From assembly GCA_002928515.1 (NCBI GenBank), contig PERI01000007.1, positions 1-64,000 on the forward strand: DNA of 64,000 nt, given 5' to 3'. A model generated the notes under the pieces. The model was not told the DNA's origin. It did not search any database and saw nothing but the letters and a program-made list of their open reading frames with translations. Positions within the stretch are counted from its first letter, which is position 1. Each line of letters opens with the position of its first letter. This document shows positions 23,946-33,243 of this stretch, piece after piece. Source of the DNA: Hyphomicrobium sp. Its GTDB lineage: Bacteria > Pseudomonadota > Alphaproteobacteria > Rhizobiales > Hyphomicrobiaceae. A program made the translations under genes and the position numbers.

Positions 23946-24323
23946 TTAGAATTTGTGCTTAACCGAACCGCGAATGGTCAAATCCTCGGGCTGATTTTCA
24001 ACGGGGCTCTGCGCTTCCGGCTGTTTGTCTTCAGCCACGCCGTAAAGTAGCTCTAGGCCAAAATCCATCTTCGGCAGCACACCGAGCTTGCCAATGCCAG
24101 GAATGACGATGTCCGTGCCTGACTCAGCAGATTTCGCAGCCGTCGTTGTATCCTGCACGCCCGACTGCGGCGCACCGGCAGGAGCTGATTGTTGAGGCGC
24201 AGCAGACGGCGCAACCGGCATTTGCTGCTCATCGAGCGCGAATGACGCCGTACTCGCCAAAACGACGAGCGCTGCCCCAGCGCTCAGAATTTCAAGAAGT
24301 CTCTTCACAACAACCCCGCACAT
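23946..24323 (-). CDS. exported protein of unknown function
   Basis: About 125 residues. A hydrophobic signal peptide ends near Ala-Ser-Phe-Ala, then a Pro/Ala/Gln-rich linker and a short structured end with Gly-Leu-Glu-Leu-Leu-Tyr-Gly. It closes with Gly-Ser-Val-Lys-His-Lys-Phe. The C-terminal Phe preceded by alternating residues resembles the last strand of an outer-membrane protein, but the protein is too short for a barrel. Start uncertain: ATG at 24344 or 24323, or a GTG slightly downstream. Confidence 0.6.
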   Translation of the reverse strand: MCGVVVKRLLEILSAGAALVVLASTASFALDEQQMPVAPSAAPQQSAPAGAPQSGVQDTTTAAKSAESGTDIVIPGIGKLGVLPKMDFGLELLYGVAEDKQPEAQSPVENQPEDLTIRGSVKHKF

Positions 24324-24531
24324 GCCACGCACAGCACGCTTCATACCTACTCATGCGACTTCGATTCAGGAGTTTCAATGATGAACCGGCAGGGTTAACG
24401 ATATCCAACGCGTTTCTCACAATACCTGTGTTCGCCGCGCCATGTTGCTCTGCGGCAACATCCTGCAACAGCCAGCTTTTTGCCAAATTCTTTGGCACGC
24501 TCAAATGCAGCCAATACAGCATATGAGAACG

Positions 24532-24559
24532 AAAAAGGGCCAACCCATCGGGTTGACCC
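24532..24559 (-). terminator. porin transcription terminator
   Basis: Read on the minus strand, GGGTCAACCC pairs with GGGTTGGCCC around a three-base loop, followed by TTTTTCG. It lies about 40 bases past the porin stop codon, as expected for a highly expressed porin gene. Confidence 0.8.
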
Positions 24560-24596
24560 TTCTCAAAGCGCAGACGGGAATTCTGCGGTTTAAATT

Positions 24597-25955
24597 TTAA
24601 AAGCGTATGATTGCGCCACCCATGACCACATCGAGATCTTCAAATTCTGCAGAAGCCTCTTCGGTAGTAACCTCACCCTCGTAGTGGCGATAGGTCAAGT
24701 AAATGTGCATCGCAGCAGCATCAACGCCCTGAATGACACCTACAGCATAACCTTCAATTTCAGAGCCAAGAATGAAGTCGCCGCCAAAAGTGCCAACATC
24801 GTCGAAATCACGATCCTGGAAACCACCATCAGCTCTATGGTATTGTCCAAAGATTGTCGTTTTACCAAGAGCATTCCACTTCTGCTCAATACCTGCCTCT
24901 ATTGCATAAAACGATGAGGTGTCATCGCCATCAAGACCCTCGCCATCAGCAAAATTGCTAACAAGGTTGTCCTTGACTTGACCCGCGCCAAAGTTCGCAT
25001 ATAGCCCCGTTGGTGAGTGCATAACCGAAATAGAACCGCCTACGTATTCGCAGTCTGCATCGGCGTTTTTACCTGGAGCCCCGCCAGTGATTGCGCAATC
25101 GTAGCCGCCGCCATCACCACTGTTATCACCATCGGTGTTCTCGCCATAAGCTATACCAGCCGCGATCTTAATGCTGTTGAACTCACCCTTATAGCGCAAT
25201 CCCACTTCTCTTGTATCGTCCTCACCCCAGCTCACCGTACCCGTGAAACCAAAAATTTCCGGTGTGTCGTAACGAACAAGGTTATAACGTGCGCCTTCAC
25301 CGGCTTGGCTACCGCTGCCACCAGCACCAATCAAGTTGCGCCATTCAATTCCAACTTGATCATTGCCAATAACAGGACGAATACCGCCACCCGTATCTTG
25401 CAAGTCAGAATATTTCAAAACGTCTTTAGTTGCAGCCAAGTTGATTTCAGTGACGCCTTCGTTGGCGCCGCCCGTCAAACCAACCCACACGCGACCATAC
25501 GACTTGCTATCGATGAACCAAGTGCTGTGCCGAATATCGAGGCCGTTATCGTCTTCTTGCGCATTATCATTATCCTGGTCGAAGCGACCTGAGTGCGCAG
25601 CGCGAACACCAATCTCAAGAAGATAGCCAGCCTTCCAACCGTCTGTAATCTTTGCATCACCTTTGAAGCGGAAACGCGTACGAGCGTTATCGTTCGTATA
25701 AACACCAGCGTTGCTCTCATCACCGTTATCGAACCAAAGAATCGCCTGGTTCACATGGCCCGACACTTCGAGCGAAACCTTACGGTTGCCCTTGCGAGCC
25801 GTCGTGGCTTCAAGTTCAGCAATACGCTCTTCGAGATCAGCGCAGCAATCGCCGCCCAAATCTGCTGCGCTAGCAGGTGCAGCAGCACCGGCAAACAAAC
25901 CAAGGGCTGCCAGCATTGCAAGCTGTGCGCTACCCAATTTCAAAAACGAAGCCAT
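24597..25955 (-). CDS. major outer-membrane porin (Rhizobiales type)
   Basis: 452 residues. A signal peptide ends at Ala-Ser-Ala-Ala. Then come the Cys-Cys and short coiled segment (ADLEERIAELEATTARKGNR) typical of Rhizobiales porins, where it helps trimer formation, and KVSLEVSGHVN, the first barrel strand. The body is rich in Asp, Gly and Tyr with alternating strands, and it ends in Phe, the outer-membrane assembly signal. A diffusion channel for small solutes is expected. A dedicated terminator follows. The upstream region contains a CCCATG/CATGGG palindrome. This gene is one of the better taxonomic clues. Confidence 0.92.
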   Translation of the reverse strand: MASFLKLGSAQLAMLAALGLFAGAAAPASAADLGGDCCADLEERIAELEATTARKGNRKVSLEVSGHVNQAILWFDNGDESNAGVYTNDNARTRFRFKGDAKITDGWKAGYLLEIGVRAAHSGRFDQDNDNAQEDDNGLDIRHSTWFIDSKSYGRVWVGLTGGANEGVTEINLAATKDVLKYSDLQDTGGGIRPVIGNDQVGIEWRNLIGAGGSGSQAGEGARYNLVRYDTPEIFGFTGTVSWGEDDTREVGLRYKGEFNSIKIAAGIAYGENTDGDNSGDGGGYDCAITGGAPGKNADADCEYVGGSISVMHSPTGLYANFGAGQVKDNLVSNFADGEGLDGDDTSSFYAIEAGIEQKWNALGKTTIFGQYHRADGGFQDRDFDDVGTFGGDFILGSEIEGYAVGVIQGVDAAAMHIYLTYRHYEGEVTTEEASAEFEDLDVVMGGAIIRF

Positions 25956-26255
25956 GACGCCCCTCTAAATTACCAATTTCCCCAACCGTCGCTGCGCGCT
26001 TCCCCAGCGCACAGTTTCCATGTTCGTGCTGACCATTCCGATTGTTTCAGAATCCTCAGAAGCCCATGCTTAATCATGGGTTAACGCCCATTTTTATCAA
26101 CTGTGTGACAGTCGCGCAAAAAACGCGTTGCTCTGGAGCAACAGGTGGTCCAATCGAAGCTAACTGTGGTTCAATCATCACGTCATATGACAGCAGCACG
26201 ATCAGGTGCATGGTTTTGTGACGGTTTGGCCGTCAAAATCAGCATTCGGAACCAT
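25956..26255. other. divergent intergenic region, porin / ubiH-type gene
   Basis: About 300 bases between the porin (minus) and the hydroxylase (plus). CCCATG at 26063-26068 and CATGGG at 26075-26080 form a 6-bp palindrome with a 6-base centre, next to GTTAACGCCC. This could be an operator for the porin. No promoter elements could be fixed. An open extension of the hydroxylase frame to 26145 has poor composition and is not considered coding. Confidence 0.4.
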
Positions 26256-27491
26256 ATGTTGGACCCTGACCCATCCCATTTCGATGTCGCCGTAATAGGG
26301 GCTGGACCTTCCGGCCTTGTTACTGGATTGGCGTGTGCAGCTCTGGGGCTCAAAACAACAATTGTCGGACCGGTCTCCAATCCGCAGGACGGACGCAGCG
26401 CCGCTCTGTTTCAAGGCTCCATACAGCTTTTGAAAAATCTCAATGCTTGGGACGCACTCACATCGCACGCCGCCCCATTGAAAGCCATTCGACTTGTCGA
26501 TGCCACTGGCGCGCTCATCCGAGCCCCGGAGGTCACGTTTCACGCGCATGAAATCGGCTGGGATGCCTTCGGCTATGCCGTGCCCAATGGCGCACTCACA
26601 TCGGCTCTAGAGACTGCAATCGCTACATCCGCGATCTCGAGACTGACAACGCAAGCGGTCACAGCCTTCGATCTTACTGGCGGCAAAGCTCAAATCACGA
26701 CAAGCGAGGACCAAAAAGTCTCCGCTCAACTCATCGCCGCCGCCGATGGTCGATCATCCCCAAGCCGAGCAGCCGCAGATATTGATTGCGCGACATGGGA
26801 TTACGACCAAGCCGCCGTGGTCACAACCTTCGAACACAGTCGCACCCATGGCGCGATCTCGACGGAGTTTCATCGCCGCCCTGGGCCACTCACTGTGGTG
26901 CCCGGTCCAGCAAACACGTCCAGCCTTGTGTGGGTAGAAACACCAGACGAAGCGCAAGCTATTGCGACGCTTTCAGATCAGGCTTTCGCTGCTGCACTGC
27001 AAAAACATTTGGGCGGATTACTGGGCAACCTCACGCAGTTCAGCCCACGCCGCGTATTTCCTTTGGCAGGTCAAACCGCCAAAACACTCGGCAAAAATCG
27101 TGTCGCGCTGATCGGCGAAGCAGGCCACGTCATGCCACCCATTGGCGCCCAAGGGCTCAATCTCAGTTTCCGGGATGCAGCGGTCCTCGCAACGCTTGCC
27201 GCAGAAGTGCATTCGACCTCAGAGGATATTGGCACCCAAGCGTTGTTATCGCGCTACGATGCAGCTCGGCGCGCCGACGTGACGGGCCGGATTTGGACGA
27301 TTGATCTACTCAATAAATCGCTGCTGTCAGACCTGCTGCCGGTGCATCTGATGCGCGGTGCGGGCCTGGTCGCCATGCAGTCACTTGGCCCCCTAAGACG
27401 CCGATTGATGCAGGAAGGGATGAGCCCAGACTACGCCCTCCCCTCTCTAATGCGCGAACCAAGTGAAACAGTCGGTTCAGTTCAACATTAG
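26256..27491 (+). CDS. UbiH/UbiF-family flavin hydroxylase
   Basis: 411 residues from the ATG at 26256, with GGAA just upstream. FAD Rossmann motif DVAVIGAGPSGLVTG near 9-23, the mid-protein ADGRSSPSR near 165, and the second FAD motif GEAGHVMPPIGAQGLNLSFRD near 290-310 are all present. It is a ubiquinone-biosynthesis-type aromatic ring monooxygenase; which ring position it acts on cannot be read from sequence. Its stop overlaps the 3' end of the convergent Cys-rich protein gene by four bases. Confidence 0.88.
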   Translation: MLDPDPSHFDVAVIGAGPSGLVTGLACAALGLKTTIVGPVSNPQDGRSAALFQGSIQLLKNLNAWDALTSHAAPLKAIRLVDATGALIRAPEVTFHAHEIGWDAFGYAVPNGALTSALETAIATSAISRLTTQAVTAFDLTGGKAQITTSEDQKVSAQLIAAADGRSSPSRAAADIDCATWDYDQAAVVTTFEHSRTHGAISTEFHRRPGPLTVVPGPANTSSLVWVETPDEAQAIATLSDQAFAAALQKHLGGLLGNLTQFSPRRVFPLAGQTAKTLGKNRVALIGEAGHVMPPIGAQGLNLSFRDAAVLATLAAEVHSTSEDIGTQALLSRYDAARRADVTGRIWTIDLLNKSLLSDLLPVHLMRGAGLVAMQSLGPLRRRLMQEGMSPDYALPSLMREPSETVGSVQH

Positions 27492-27790
27492 CGCGAAGCT
27501 GTCTGAGCCTTGGCGCGACGTGCGGCTACTTCCGCAGCCGACACTTCACCGGCATTAACAAGCGCGTTCACGCAGTTCTTCGACAAGCCTGAGCCCACCG
27601 ATCGCATGCACTGGCGAACTTCCTTGCTCCCCGGACTGTGTGCGCTGCAATGCTTGTAGTAATCGCTGGCACAAGCCAGCTTCACGCCTAGGCTCAGGGC
27701 CGAAGCATTGCTGGCCAACACCGTCATGCCCACCAAGGCAATGACGGAAGCGAGGACTTTGCGTGTTGTCTGCGAAGCAAGCTGTGTCAT
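27488..27790 (-). CDS. Cys-rich exported protein, copy 1
   Basis: 100 residues from an ATG with AGGAG nine bases upstream. A signal peptide ends near Ala-Ser-Ala-Leu, then one Cys-rich unit Cys-x7-Cys-x12-Cys-x11-Cys with His-Cys and Pro-Gly-Ser-Lys-Glu-Val-Arg-Gln-Cys, the layout of the GLG1-type cysteine-rich repeat, probably two disulfides in the periplasm. It differs from the copy at 29032-29334 at six of 100 positions. About 95 bases upstream are conserved too, so the whole transcription unit was duplicated. Confidence 0.8.
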   Translation of the reverse strand: MTQLASQTTRKVLASVIALVGMTVLASNASALSLGVKLACASDYYKHCSAHSPGSKEVRQCMRSVGSGLSKNCVNALVNAGEVSAAEVAARRAKAQTASR

Positions 27791-28082
27791 GTGATGTCTC
27801 CTGGTGCGGTGGACGCGTTTCATCGTCTGTCGCATCAGGAGTACCTAAGGTTCGCATGAACTGCTGTTCCCAGAGGAACCGATGATCCCTTTTCGTGGTG
27901 ACGGTCGTTGCTGGCATTTGCCGCACATTGCAAAAACCAAATGAAAACAGATTGTTGGTGTGATTTCGTGGTGGATATTCATAGTGAGGAACACGCCCTG
28001 CGCTTGACGGTCAGGCAGCCGGGCAGGCAAGACCGAACACCATGACTCGCGTGACATAACCGACAAAGGCTCACAAACCGGC

Positions 28083-29000
28083 ATGAAGCCCGTATCGCCG
28101 CTGCGCGACCTCCAATTTCGCCTTGAATATGCGTTTCTTCGTTTTGTCGTCGCAACCGTACGCCTCGTGCCGCTGAACTTTGCGACGCGAACGTCGGCTT
28201 GGACCTGGCGACGTCTTGCACCGATCCTCAATCCGAGACGTCATCAACGCGCGCTCGATAACCTCGCGATTGCATTCCCGGAAAAGAGCTATGATGAGCG
28301 CAAGCAGATCGCGAAAGCACATTGGGAAAATCTGGGTCGCGTCATGGCCGAGACGATGCGCCTCGACCAGATCATCGCCGACCCCTCGCGCATCACCATT
28401 GCCAATGAAAAGGTCTTCGCGCGGTATTCCGGTAAGCTCGGTCCCATTGTCGGCGCATCGCTGCACATGGGCAATTGGGAACTGGCCATATGGCCACTCA
28501 CAATATCCGGTGCATCACCTGCCGCCGTCTATCGCAGCGTTAACAACCCCTACGTCGATCAGTACATTCGACACCAAAGACACGACCTTTATCCTGGCGG
28601 CCTCTTCGGGCGTGGCCAAGTCGATGGCGATCACGGCGAAAGCCAAAAAACCGCCCGCGCAATTATGGATTATGTCCGCAGAGGCGGGCGTCTCGGCGTC
28701 GTCTGCGATCTATACGACCGCACCGGATTACCTGCACCATTCTTTGGTAAACCAGCACCGACCGTGACGATCCCGGCCATGATTGCCCGTCGAACCGGCG
28801 CACGCATTTGGATGTCGCGCTGCACGCGTATCGGCAACGAAAGTCGCTTCGAGATTGAATTGAAAGAATTGCGCGTGCCACGCACGGCCAATCAAGCGGA
28901 AGATGTGCGCTGGGCCACCGTCGAAATGACCAAGCAGTTCGAGGCTTGGGTCCGGGAAACTCCGGAGCAATGGATGTGGTCGAACCGGCGGTGGAGCTAA
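28083..29000 (+). CDS. LpxL/HtrB-type acyltransferase
   Basis: 305 residues. A membrane-anchoring start, then His-Met-Gly-Asn-Trp-Glu (the H-x4-E catalytic motif) near 128-133, the Arg-rich GRLGVVCDLYDRTG region near 200-212 and PAPFFGKPAPTV near 215-227 identify the lipid A / lysophospholipid acyltransferase family. It would transfer an acyl chain to lipid A or a related lipid at the inner membrane. It lies between the two copies of the Cys-rich gene, on the opposite strand. Confidence 0.87.
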   Translation: MKPVSPLRDLQFRLEYAFLRFVVATVRLVPLNFATRTSAWTWRRLAPILNPRRHQRALDNLAIAFPEKSYDERKQIAKAHWENLGRVMAETMRLDQIIADPSRITIANEKVFARYSGKLGPIVGASLHMGNWELAIWPLTISGASPAAVYRSVNNPYVDQYIRHQRHDLYPGGLFGRGQVDGDHGESQKTARAIMDYVRRGGRLGVVCDLYDRTGLPAPFFGKPAPTVTIPAMIARRTGARIWMSRCTRIGNESRFEIELKELRVPRTANQAEDVRWATVEMTKQFEAWVRETPEQWMWSNRRWS

Positions 29001-29031
29001 ACCCCACCGCTCACGATCTTTGAAAGCCCGA

Positions 29032-29334
29032 TTAGCGCGAAGCTGTCTGAGCCTTGGCGCGACGTGCAGCCACTTCCGCAGCCGACACTTCACCGGCATT
29101 TACAAGCGCATTCACGCAGCTCTTTGACAATCCTGAGCCAACCGAACGCATACACTGGCGCACTTCCTTGCTGCCCGGGCTGTGGGCACTGCAATGCTTG
29201 TAGTAATCATTGGCACAAGCCAGCTTTACACCCAGGCTCAAAGCCGAAGCATGGCTGGCCAACACCGTCACGCCCGCCAAGGCAATGACGGAAGCGAGGA
29301 CTTTGCGTGTCGTCTGCGAAGCAACCTGTGTCAT
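29032..29334 (-). CDS. Cys-rich exported protein, copy 2
   Basis: 100 residues, second copy of the gene at 27488-27790 and in the same orientation, 1544 bases further right. The signal peptide, four cysteines and C-terminal Ala/Arg-rich tail are all kept; the six changes (for example Val20 to Ala, Asn28 to His, Asn72 to Ser) are mostly mild. Intact frame, signal peptide and ribosome site suggest both copies are functional. The pair and the acyltransferase between them form a direct-repeat unit that could recombine and delete the acyltransferase. Confidence 0.8.
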   Translation of the reverse strand: MTQVASQTTRKVLASVIALAGVTVLASHASALSLGVKLACANDYYKHCSAHSPGSKEVRQCMRSVGSGLSKSCVNALVNAGEVSAAEVAARRAKAQTASR

Positions 29335-29530
29335 GTCATGTCTCCTGGTGCTGTGGACGCGTTTCAGTGTCTGTCGCATCAGGAGTACCTAAGGTTCGCG
29401 AGCACCGCTGTTCCCAGCGGAACCGATGTCGACAAGGTTAAGGGTGGGCTAAAAAGCCTAATGCATCGGGCCTAGATTCGGTGCTTCAAGTCGTGAATAG
29501 TTAAGACGTAATCTCCCCACAGGTCCCCAC

Positions 29531-31090
29531 GTGCTCCAATTAAAAAATCTCATCCTTGCCGGATTGGCGTTGTTCGCCATTGCTCTCGCTGGGTGGAAAC
29601 TCGTCGACACCACGTCCGGTCTCGATGTCACGCGCGCGGCTGTCGGGCAAACCCCCGTGACGATCTTTCGAAAGTCCGACGTCGCTTCGGCGCCAGTCGT
29701 CGTCATTGCGCACGGATTTGCCGGCTCGCAGCAATTGATGCAGCCGTTCGCCGTCACGCTCGCCAACAACGGCTACATCGCTGTCACGTTCGACTTCCTG
29801 GGCCACGGGCGTCATCCGTTGCCGCTCGGCGGCAGCATTATCGAAGTCGATGGCGCGACACTGGCTCTCGTCGATCAACTAGCCGCGGTAACGACATACG
29901 CGCGCACGCTAGTATCGCCAGATCCGTATGGAAAAGTCCCTGGATTGGCCGTGCTCGGACATTCGATGGCCTCAGACATTGTCGTGCGGCACGCGCAGGC
30001 AAACCCTGATGTCAAAGCCACCGTGGCCGTCTCGATGTTCTCGCCGGTCGTCACGCCTGATACGCCGCGCAATCTTCTCGTCGTCGTCGGTGATTTAGAA
30101 CCTGAGGCTTTGAAGGCGGAAGCACGCCGCGTCGTGACCATGGTGTCTTCATCAGATCCTAAACCGCAAACAACTTACGGAGATTTCTCAAATGGCACCG
30201 CACGCCGCTATGCTTTGGCATCCGGCGTCGAGCATGTCAGTGTGTTGTACAGTCAGAACGCCTTACGCGAAGCTGTGCAGTGGCTCGATCAAACATTCGA
30301 ACGCACAACAAACGCGAATGCTAAGAATATCTTTGTCGATACACGTGGGCCATGGCTCGGGCTTTTGTTCACCGGACTGATTGCTTTGGCCAGACCTTTG
30401 TCGATGGTCTTGCCGCGCGGTGCAAACGCTCCGATAGGCAGTGGATTACCGTGGCGACAATTATTACCCGTCGTCATCGGCCCTACGCTTCTTACTCCAC
30501 TCCTGCTTTGGAAAATGCCGACTGATTTTCTACCGATCTTGGTCGGCGATTACCTCGCCGTGCATTTTGCTGTTTATGGCGTCTTAACAGCGATCGGTCT
30601 TTGGTGGGTCCGACGAAAAAATGCAGGATCTGGTACATCCGCGAAAACCAATGTGAACGCGTTGCTCGTGGCCACCGCAGCCGTCGCGGCATACAGCATC
30701 GTCGTCATCGGCCTACCACTGGATGAATACGTCACATCGTTTGTGCCGGTTGCCCAACGACAGACATTAGTCATCGCGATGTTGCTCGGCATGCTGCCGT
30801 TTTTCATCGCAGACGAGTGGCTGACGCGGGGCGCAGATGCACCAAAAGGTGCCTACGCATTTACAAAGTTGATGTTTCTGATGTCGCTCGCCATCGCCGT
30901 CGCGCTCAACCTCGAAAAGTTATTCTTTCTCATTATTATCGTGCCGGTCATCGTGATCTTTTTCATTGTCTATGGACTGTTCAGCGCGTGGGCGTATCGC
31001 CAGACGCATCATCCGCTCGTCGGCGCGTTGGCCAATGCGCTATCGTTCGCCTGGGCGATTGCCGTGACGTTCCCAGTGCTGGCGCGTTAG
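29531..31090 (+). CDS. membrane-linked alpha/beta hydrolase
   Basis: 519 residues from a GTG. One helix at the start anchors the protein. An alpha/beta-hydrolase domain spans about 50-265: VVVIAHGFAGS holds the oxyanion region, LGHSMASD near 141 the nucleophile Ser, and GVEHVSVLY near 235-243 the catalytic His. The C-terminal 230 residues hold about seven membrane helices. Fusion of a hydrolase to a polytopic membrane domain is not a classical lipase form; a lipid or acyl-chain substrate is inferred. It meets the next gene tail to tail. Confidence 0.75.
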   Translation: MLQLKNLILAGLALFAIALAGWKLVDTTSGLDVTRAAVGQTPVTIFRKSDVASAPVVVIAHGFAGSQQLMQPFAVTLANNGYIAVTFDFLGHGRHPLPLGGSIIEVDGATLALVDQLAAVTTYARTLVSPDPYGKVPGLAVLGHSMASDIVVRHAQANPDVKATVAVSMFSPVVTPDTPRNLLVVVGDLEPEALKAEARRVVTMVSSSDPKPQTTYGDFSNGTARRYALASGVEHVSVLYSQNALREAVQWLDQTFERTTNANAKNIFVDTRGPWLGLLFTGLIALARPLSMVLPRGANAPIGSGLPWRQLLPVVIGPTLLTPLLLWKMPTDFLPILVGDYLAVHFAVYGVLTAIGLWWVRRKNAGSGTSAKTNVNALLVATAAVAAYSIVVIGLPLDEYVTSFVPVAQRQTLVIAMLLGMLPFFIADEWLTRGADAPKGAYAFTKLMFLMSLAIAVALNLEKLFFLIIIVPVIVIFFIVYGLFSAWAYRQTHHPLVGALANALSFAWAIAVTFPVLAR

Positions 31091-31096
31091 CGCGAT

Positions 31097-32239
31097 TTAT
31101 ATCTGACGATTATTGGCCGGTGCCGGCACGTTCGACACACTCATAGAATTGCCACGCCAATTGAAATTGTTCGCACGCAACCCTTCAATCCAAAGCAGTG
31201 GCAACAGGAGATCGCGTGCCATCCACGCCAATGGCGATACCCGGCTCATATGCCAACCGGCGGCCCATGCCAACGCCGCTTCCGTACCGAACCAAACGAA
31301 ACCAAGACCAGCGCATGCAAGTAGTGGATCGATGTCGTGAGCCCATGCCGCGTACGTACCAGCGAGCACAGGCAGCAGGCTGCCGGTCAATAATTCTGGC
31401 ACGTAGTAGATAGCGAATGTCGCGCGACGCAGCCGTGCCCACCGCACTTGGCGGTCCCAAACCTGCTTGCCGTAACGCACACCCAACGGCTGCTCGAACG
31501 GGCGATCGACAAGCCGAACGCGACGCCCGCCTTGACGAACAATTTTTGTTGCCGCTGCGTCTTCGGCAATTTCAGCACCCAAGGCTTCGATACCGCCGGC
31601 CGCGTTCAGATCATCGCGACGCCAAAGCATAGATTTGCCCTGGGCAAATCCAAAACCAATCGTATCTGCCGCATACTGCCAGCGTGCCTGATAGGTATTG
31701 AGAAATGCACATTCAAGTTCCGCCCAAAAACCATGCGGACGACTGGCAAGCGGTGGCGAACACACAAGACCCGTATCGGGTCGAAAATTCGCCAACAACT
31801 CATCTATGTAGGTTTCAGGAATGAGCACATTGCTATCCGCCAAGACGATCCATTCCGTGCGCGCGGCATTCCAACCTTTAATGATATTATTGAGCTTGGG
31901 ATTTCGCGTTGTCTGATCGTCGCCGATCAGAAGCTTGGCTTTGATATGAGGATGAGCGGTAATCAAGCCGCGCACGTAGGGTACTGCTGCATCGTGTTCG
32001 CTGGCTGAGCAAAAAATGATCTCAAAATCTGGATAGTCGATGGCAAAAGTCGAACGCAGTGTGAGCTCATCATAATGATCGAGGCCGCACACGGGCCGAA
32101 TGATGGTGACAGCTCCGGCGTGAGGCCTTCGCGTTGCGCGCTCGGCCCGTTTTGAACGCCAGTAAGTTAAAGCAGCCGTCAACAGATGTAGGAACGTAGC
32201 TGCAGCGCAAAAAATGAAGGCTGCTGTTGCAATGTCCAT
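31097..32239 (-). CDS. GT21-type glycosyltransferase (ceramide glucosyltransferase / HpnI-like)
   Basis: 380 residues from an ATG at 32239 (GGAG upstream). One membrane helix at the start, then IIRPVCGLDHYDE near 45, IIFCSASEHD, ADSNV (Asp-x-Ser/Asn near 130) and the processive-type motif RQVRWARLRRATF near 270 define GT21. Two or three helices close the protein. Bacterial members make glucosylceramide, or in hopanoid producers HpnI adds GlcNAc to hopanoids. No hopanoid or ceramide gene is visible next to it, so the acceptor stays open. Confidence 0.8.
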   Translation of the reverse strand: MDIATAAFIFCAAATFLHLLTAALTYWRSKRAERATRRPHAGAVTIIRPVCGLDHYDELTLRSTFAIDYPDFEIIFCSASEHDAAVPYVRGLITAHPHIKAKLLIGDDQTTRNPKLNNIIKGWNAARTEWIVLADSNVLIPETYIDELLANFRPDTGLVCSPPLASRPHGFWAELECAFLNTYQARWQYAADTIGFGFAQGKSMLWRRDDLNAAGGIEALGAEIAEDAAATKIVRQGGRRVRLVDRPFEQPLGVRYGKQVWDRQVRWARLRRATFAIYYVPELLTGSLLPVLAGTYAAWAHDIDPLLACAGLGFVWFGTEAALAWAAGWHMSRVSPLAWMARDLLLPLLWIEGLRANNFNWRGNSMSVSNVPAPANNRQI

Positions 32240-32618
32240 CGGGCAAGCATCTCCATATCGACATCTTCGCTCGTCACAGGACTCGGTGTCAAACGGACGA
32301 CACTTGCGTAACAGTTTCATGAATGGAGGCGCGAACTAAGAAATCGTGGCCACTTTCAAAATCGGGGTATGTCCACGGCCAGCAAAACGATTAGTGCACA
32401 ATTGATCACCGTGTCGGACACACGCCGACAGCCTACAAAAGCAACCGTTCCTGGATCGTATGACGTCCAAAGGCCACGTCAGTCCGATAAAATCTATCAG
32501 TCGTCCACACCTACAGCCCTCACGGCGTTGACAAATTTGAGGGCGCGTGGCCCATGTCGGGACGTGTTGCAGCGGCAAATGACCGCCATCACTGTTACGG
32601 GCAGGCAGGGAGAAAGCT
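32240..32618. other. intergenic region
   Basis: About 380 bases. It contains a consensus -35 hexamer TTGACA at 32527-32532 but no matching -10 at normal spacing. A GGGAG ribosome site for the next gene is at its right end. No RNA gene, repeat or frame with good composition was seen. Confidence 0.4.
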
Positions 32619-32963
32619 ATGATTGGGTCGTCTTCGAAATTTGGATGGGTGCTGGTCGCATCGGCACTGGTCCTTTCGCTAAGTGCCGAGACAAGCGATG
32701 CGCAACGTTGGAATACCCGCGACCGCTGCTATCCGGCAGTTGAAGGCATCGGCCGAGCAACAGGCGCCTTCGGTCTTGGCACCTCACGTGCCCGCGCAGC
32801 AGCCCGTGCCGATTGGGAAAACGCCGCGGCACGCTCGTACGGGCCAAGCGCATCGCGACTACGCTTCGCGCAAAACATTCAGTGGGATTGCAAACGGCTT
32901 GCCGTTCTACGCGCCAAATGCGTCGTCGTGGCAAAACCATGTGGCGCACGTATTCGTGGCTAG
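32619..32963 (+). CDS. exported protein of unknown function
   Basis: 114 residues, ATG preceded by GGGAG at seven bases. A signal peptide (Leu-Val-Ala-Ser-Ala-Leu-Val-Leu-Ser-Leu) ends near Ser-Asp-Ala-Gln. The mature part has Cys at Arg-Cys-Tyr, Asp-Cys-Lys, Lys-Cys and Pro-Cys, four cysteines that could form two periplasmic disulfides. It also has a helical Ala/Arg segment containing Trp-Glu-Asn-Ala-Ala. The opposite strand is open as well, but the signal peptide and ribosome site favour this strand. Confidence 0.6.
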   Translation: MIGSSSKFGWVLVASALVLSLSAETSDAQRWNTRDRCYPAVEGIGRATGAFGLGTSRARAAARADWENAAARSYGPSASRLRFAQNIQWDCKRLAVLRAKCVVVAKPCGARIRG

Positions 32964-33243
32964 TTGCGATACGCTTGAGCGATCCCATGCCTGTGACCGA
33001 AAGCGTTGCAGACATCCCATGCCCAGCCCAGACGATTTTGGAGACACCAACAATCGTCTGGGAGCTACGCAGTAAAGTCAAAATTGAACTGAGCCATTGA
33101 TGCCATGCACTTGAAGCCATGGCTTTTGATGCCTGACCTGAGTAGGCGCAGTGCTCTCAGCATGACTGATCGTTGACAGCACAGCCTTGGCACTTATGTT
33201 GCGCGCGACACTTCATTCGCGCACTCGTAAGGAACACTGCCCA

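Noticed and set aside
27791-27885. EcfG (general stress) promoter GGAAC upstream of the Cys-rich genes
   Set aside because: GGAAC is present in both copies but the matching CGTT at the right distance is not.
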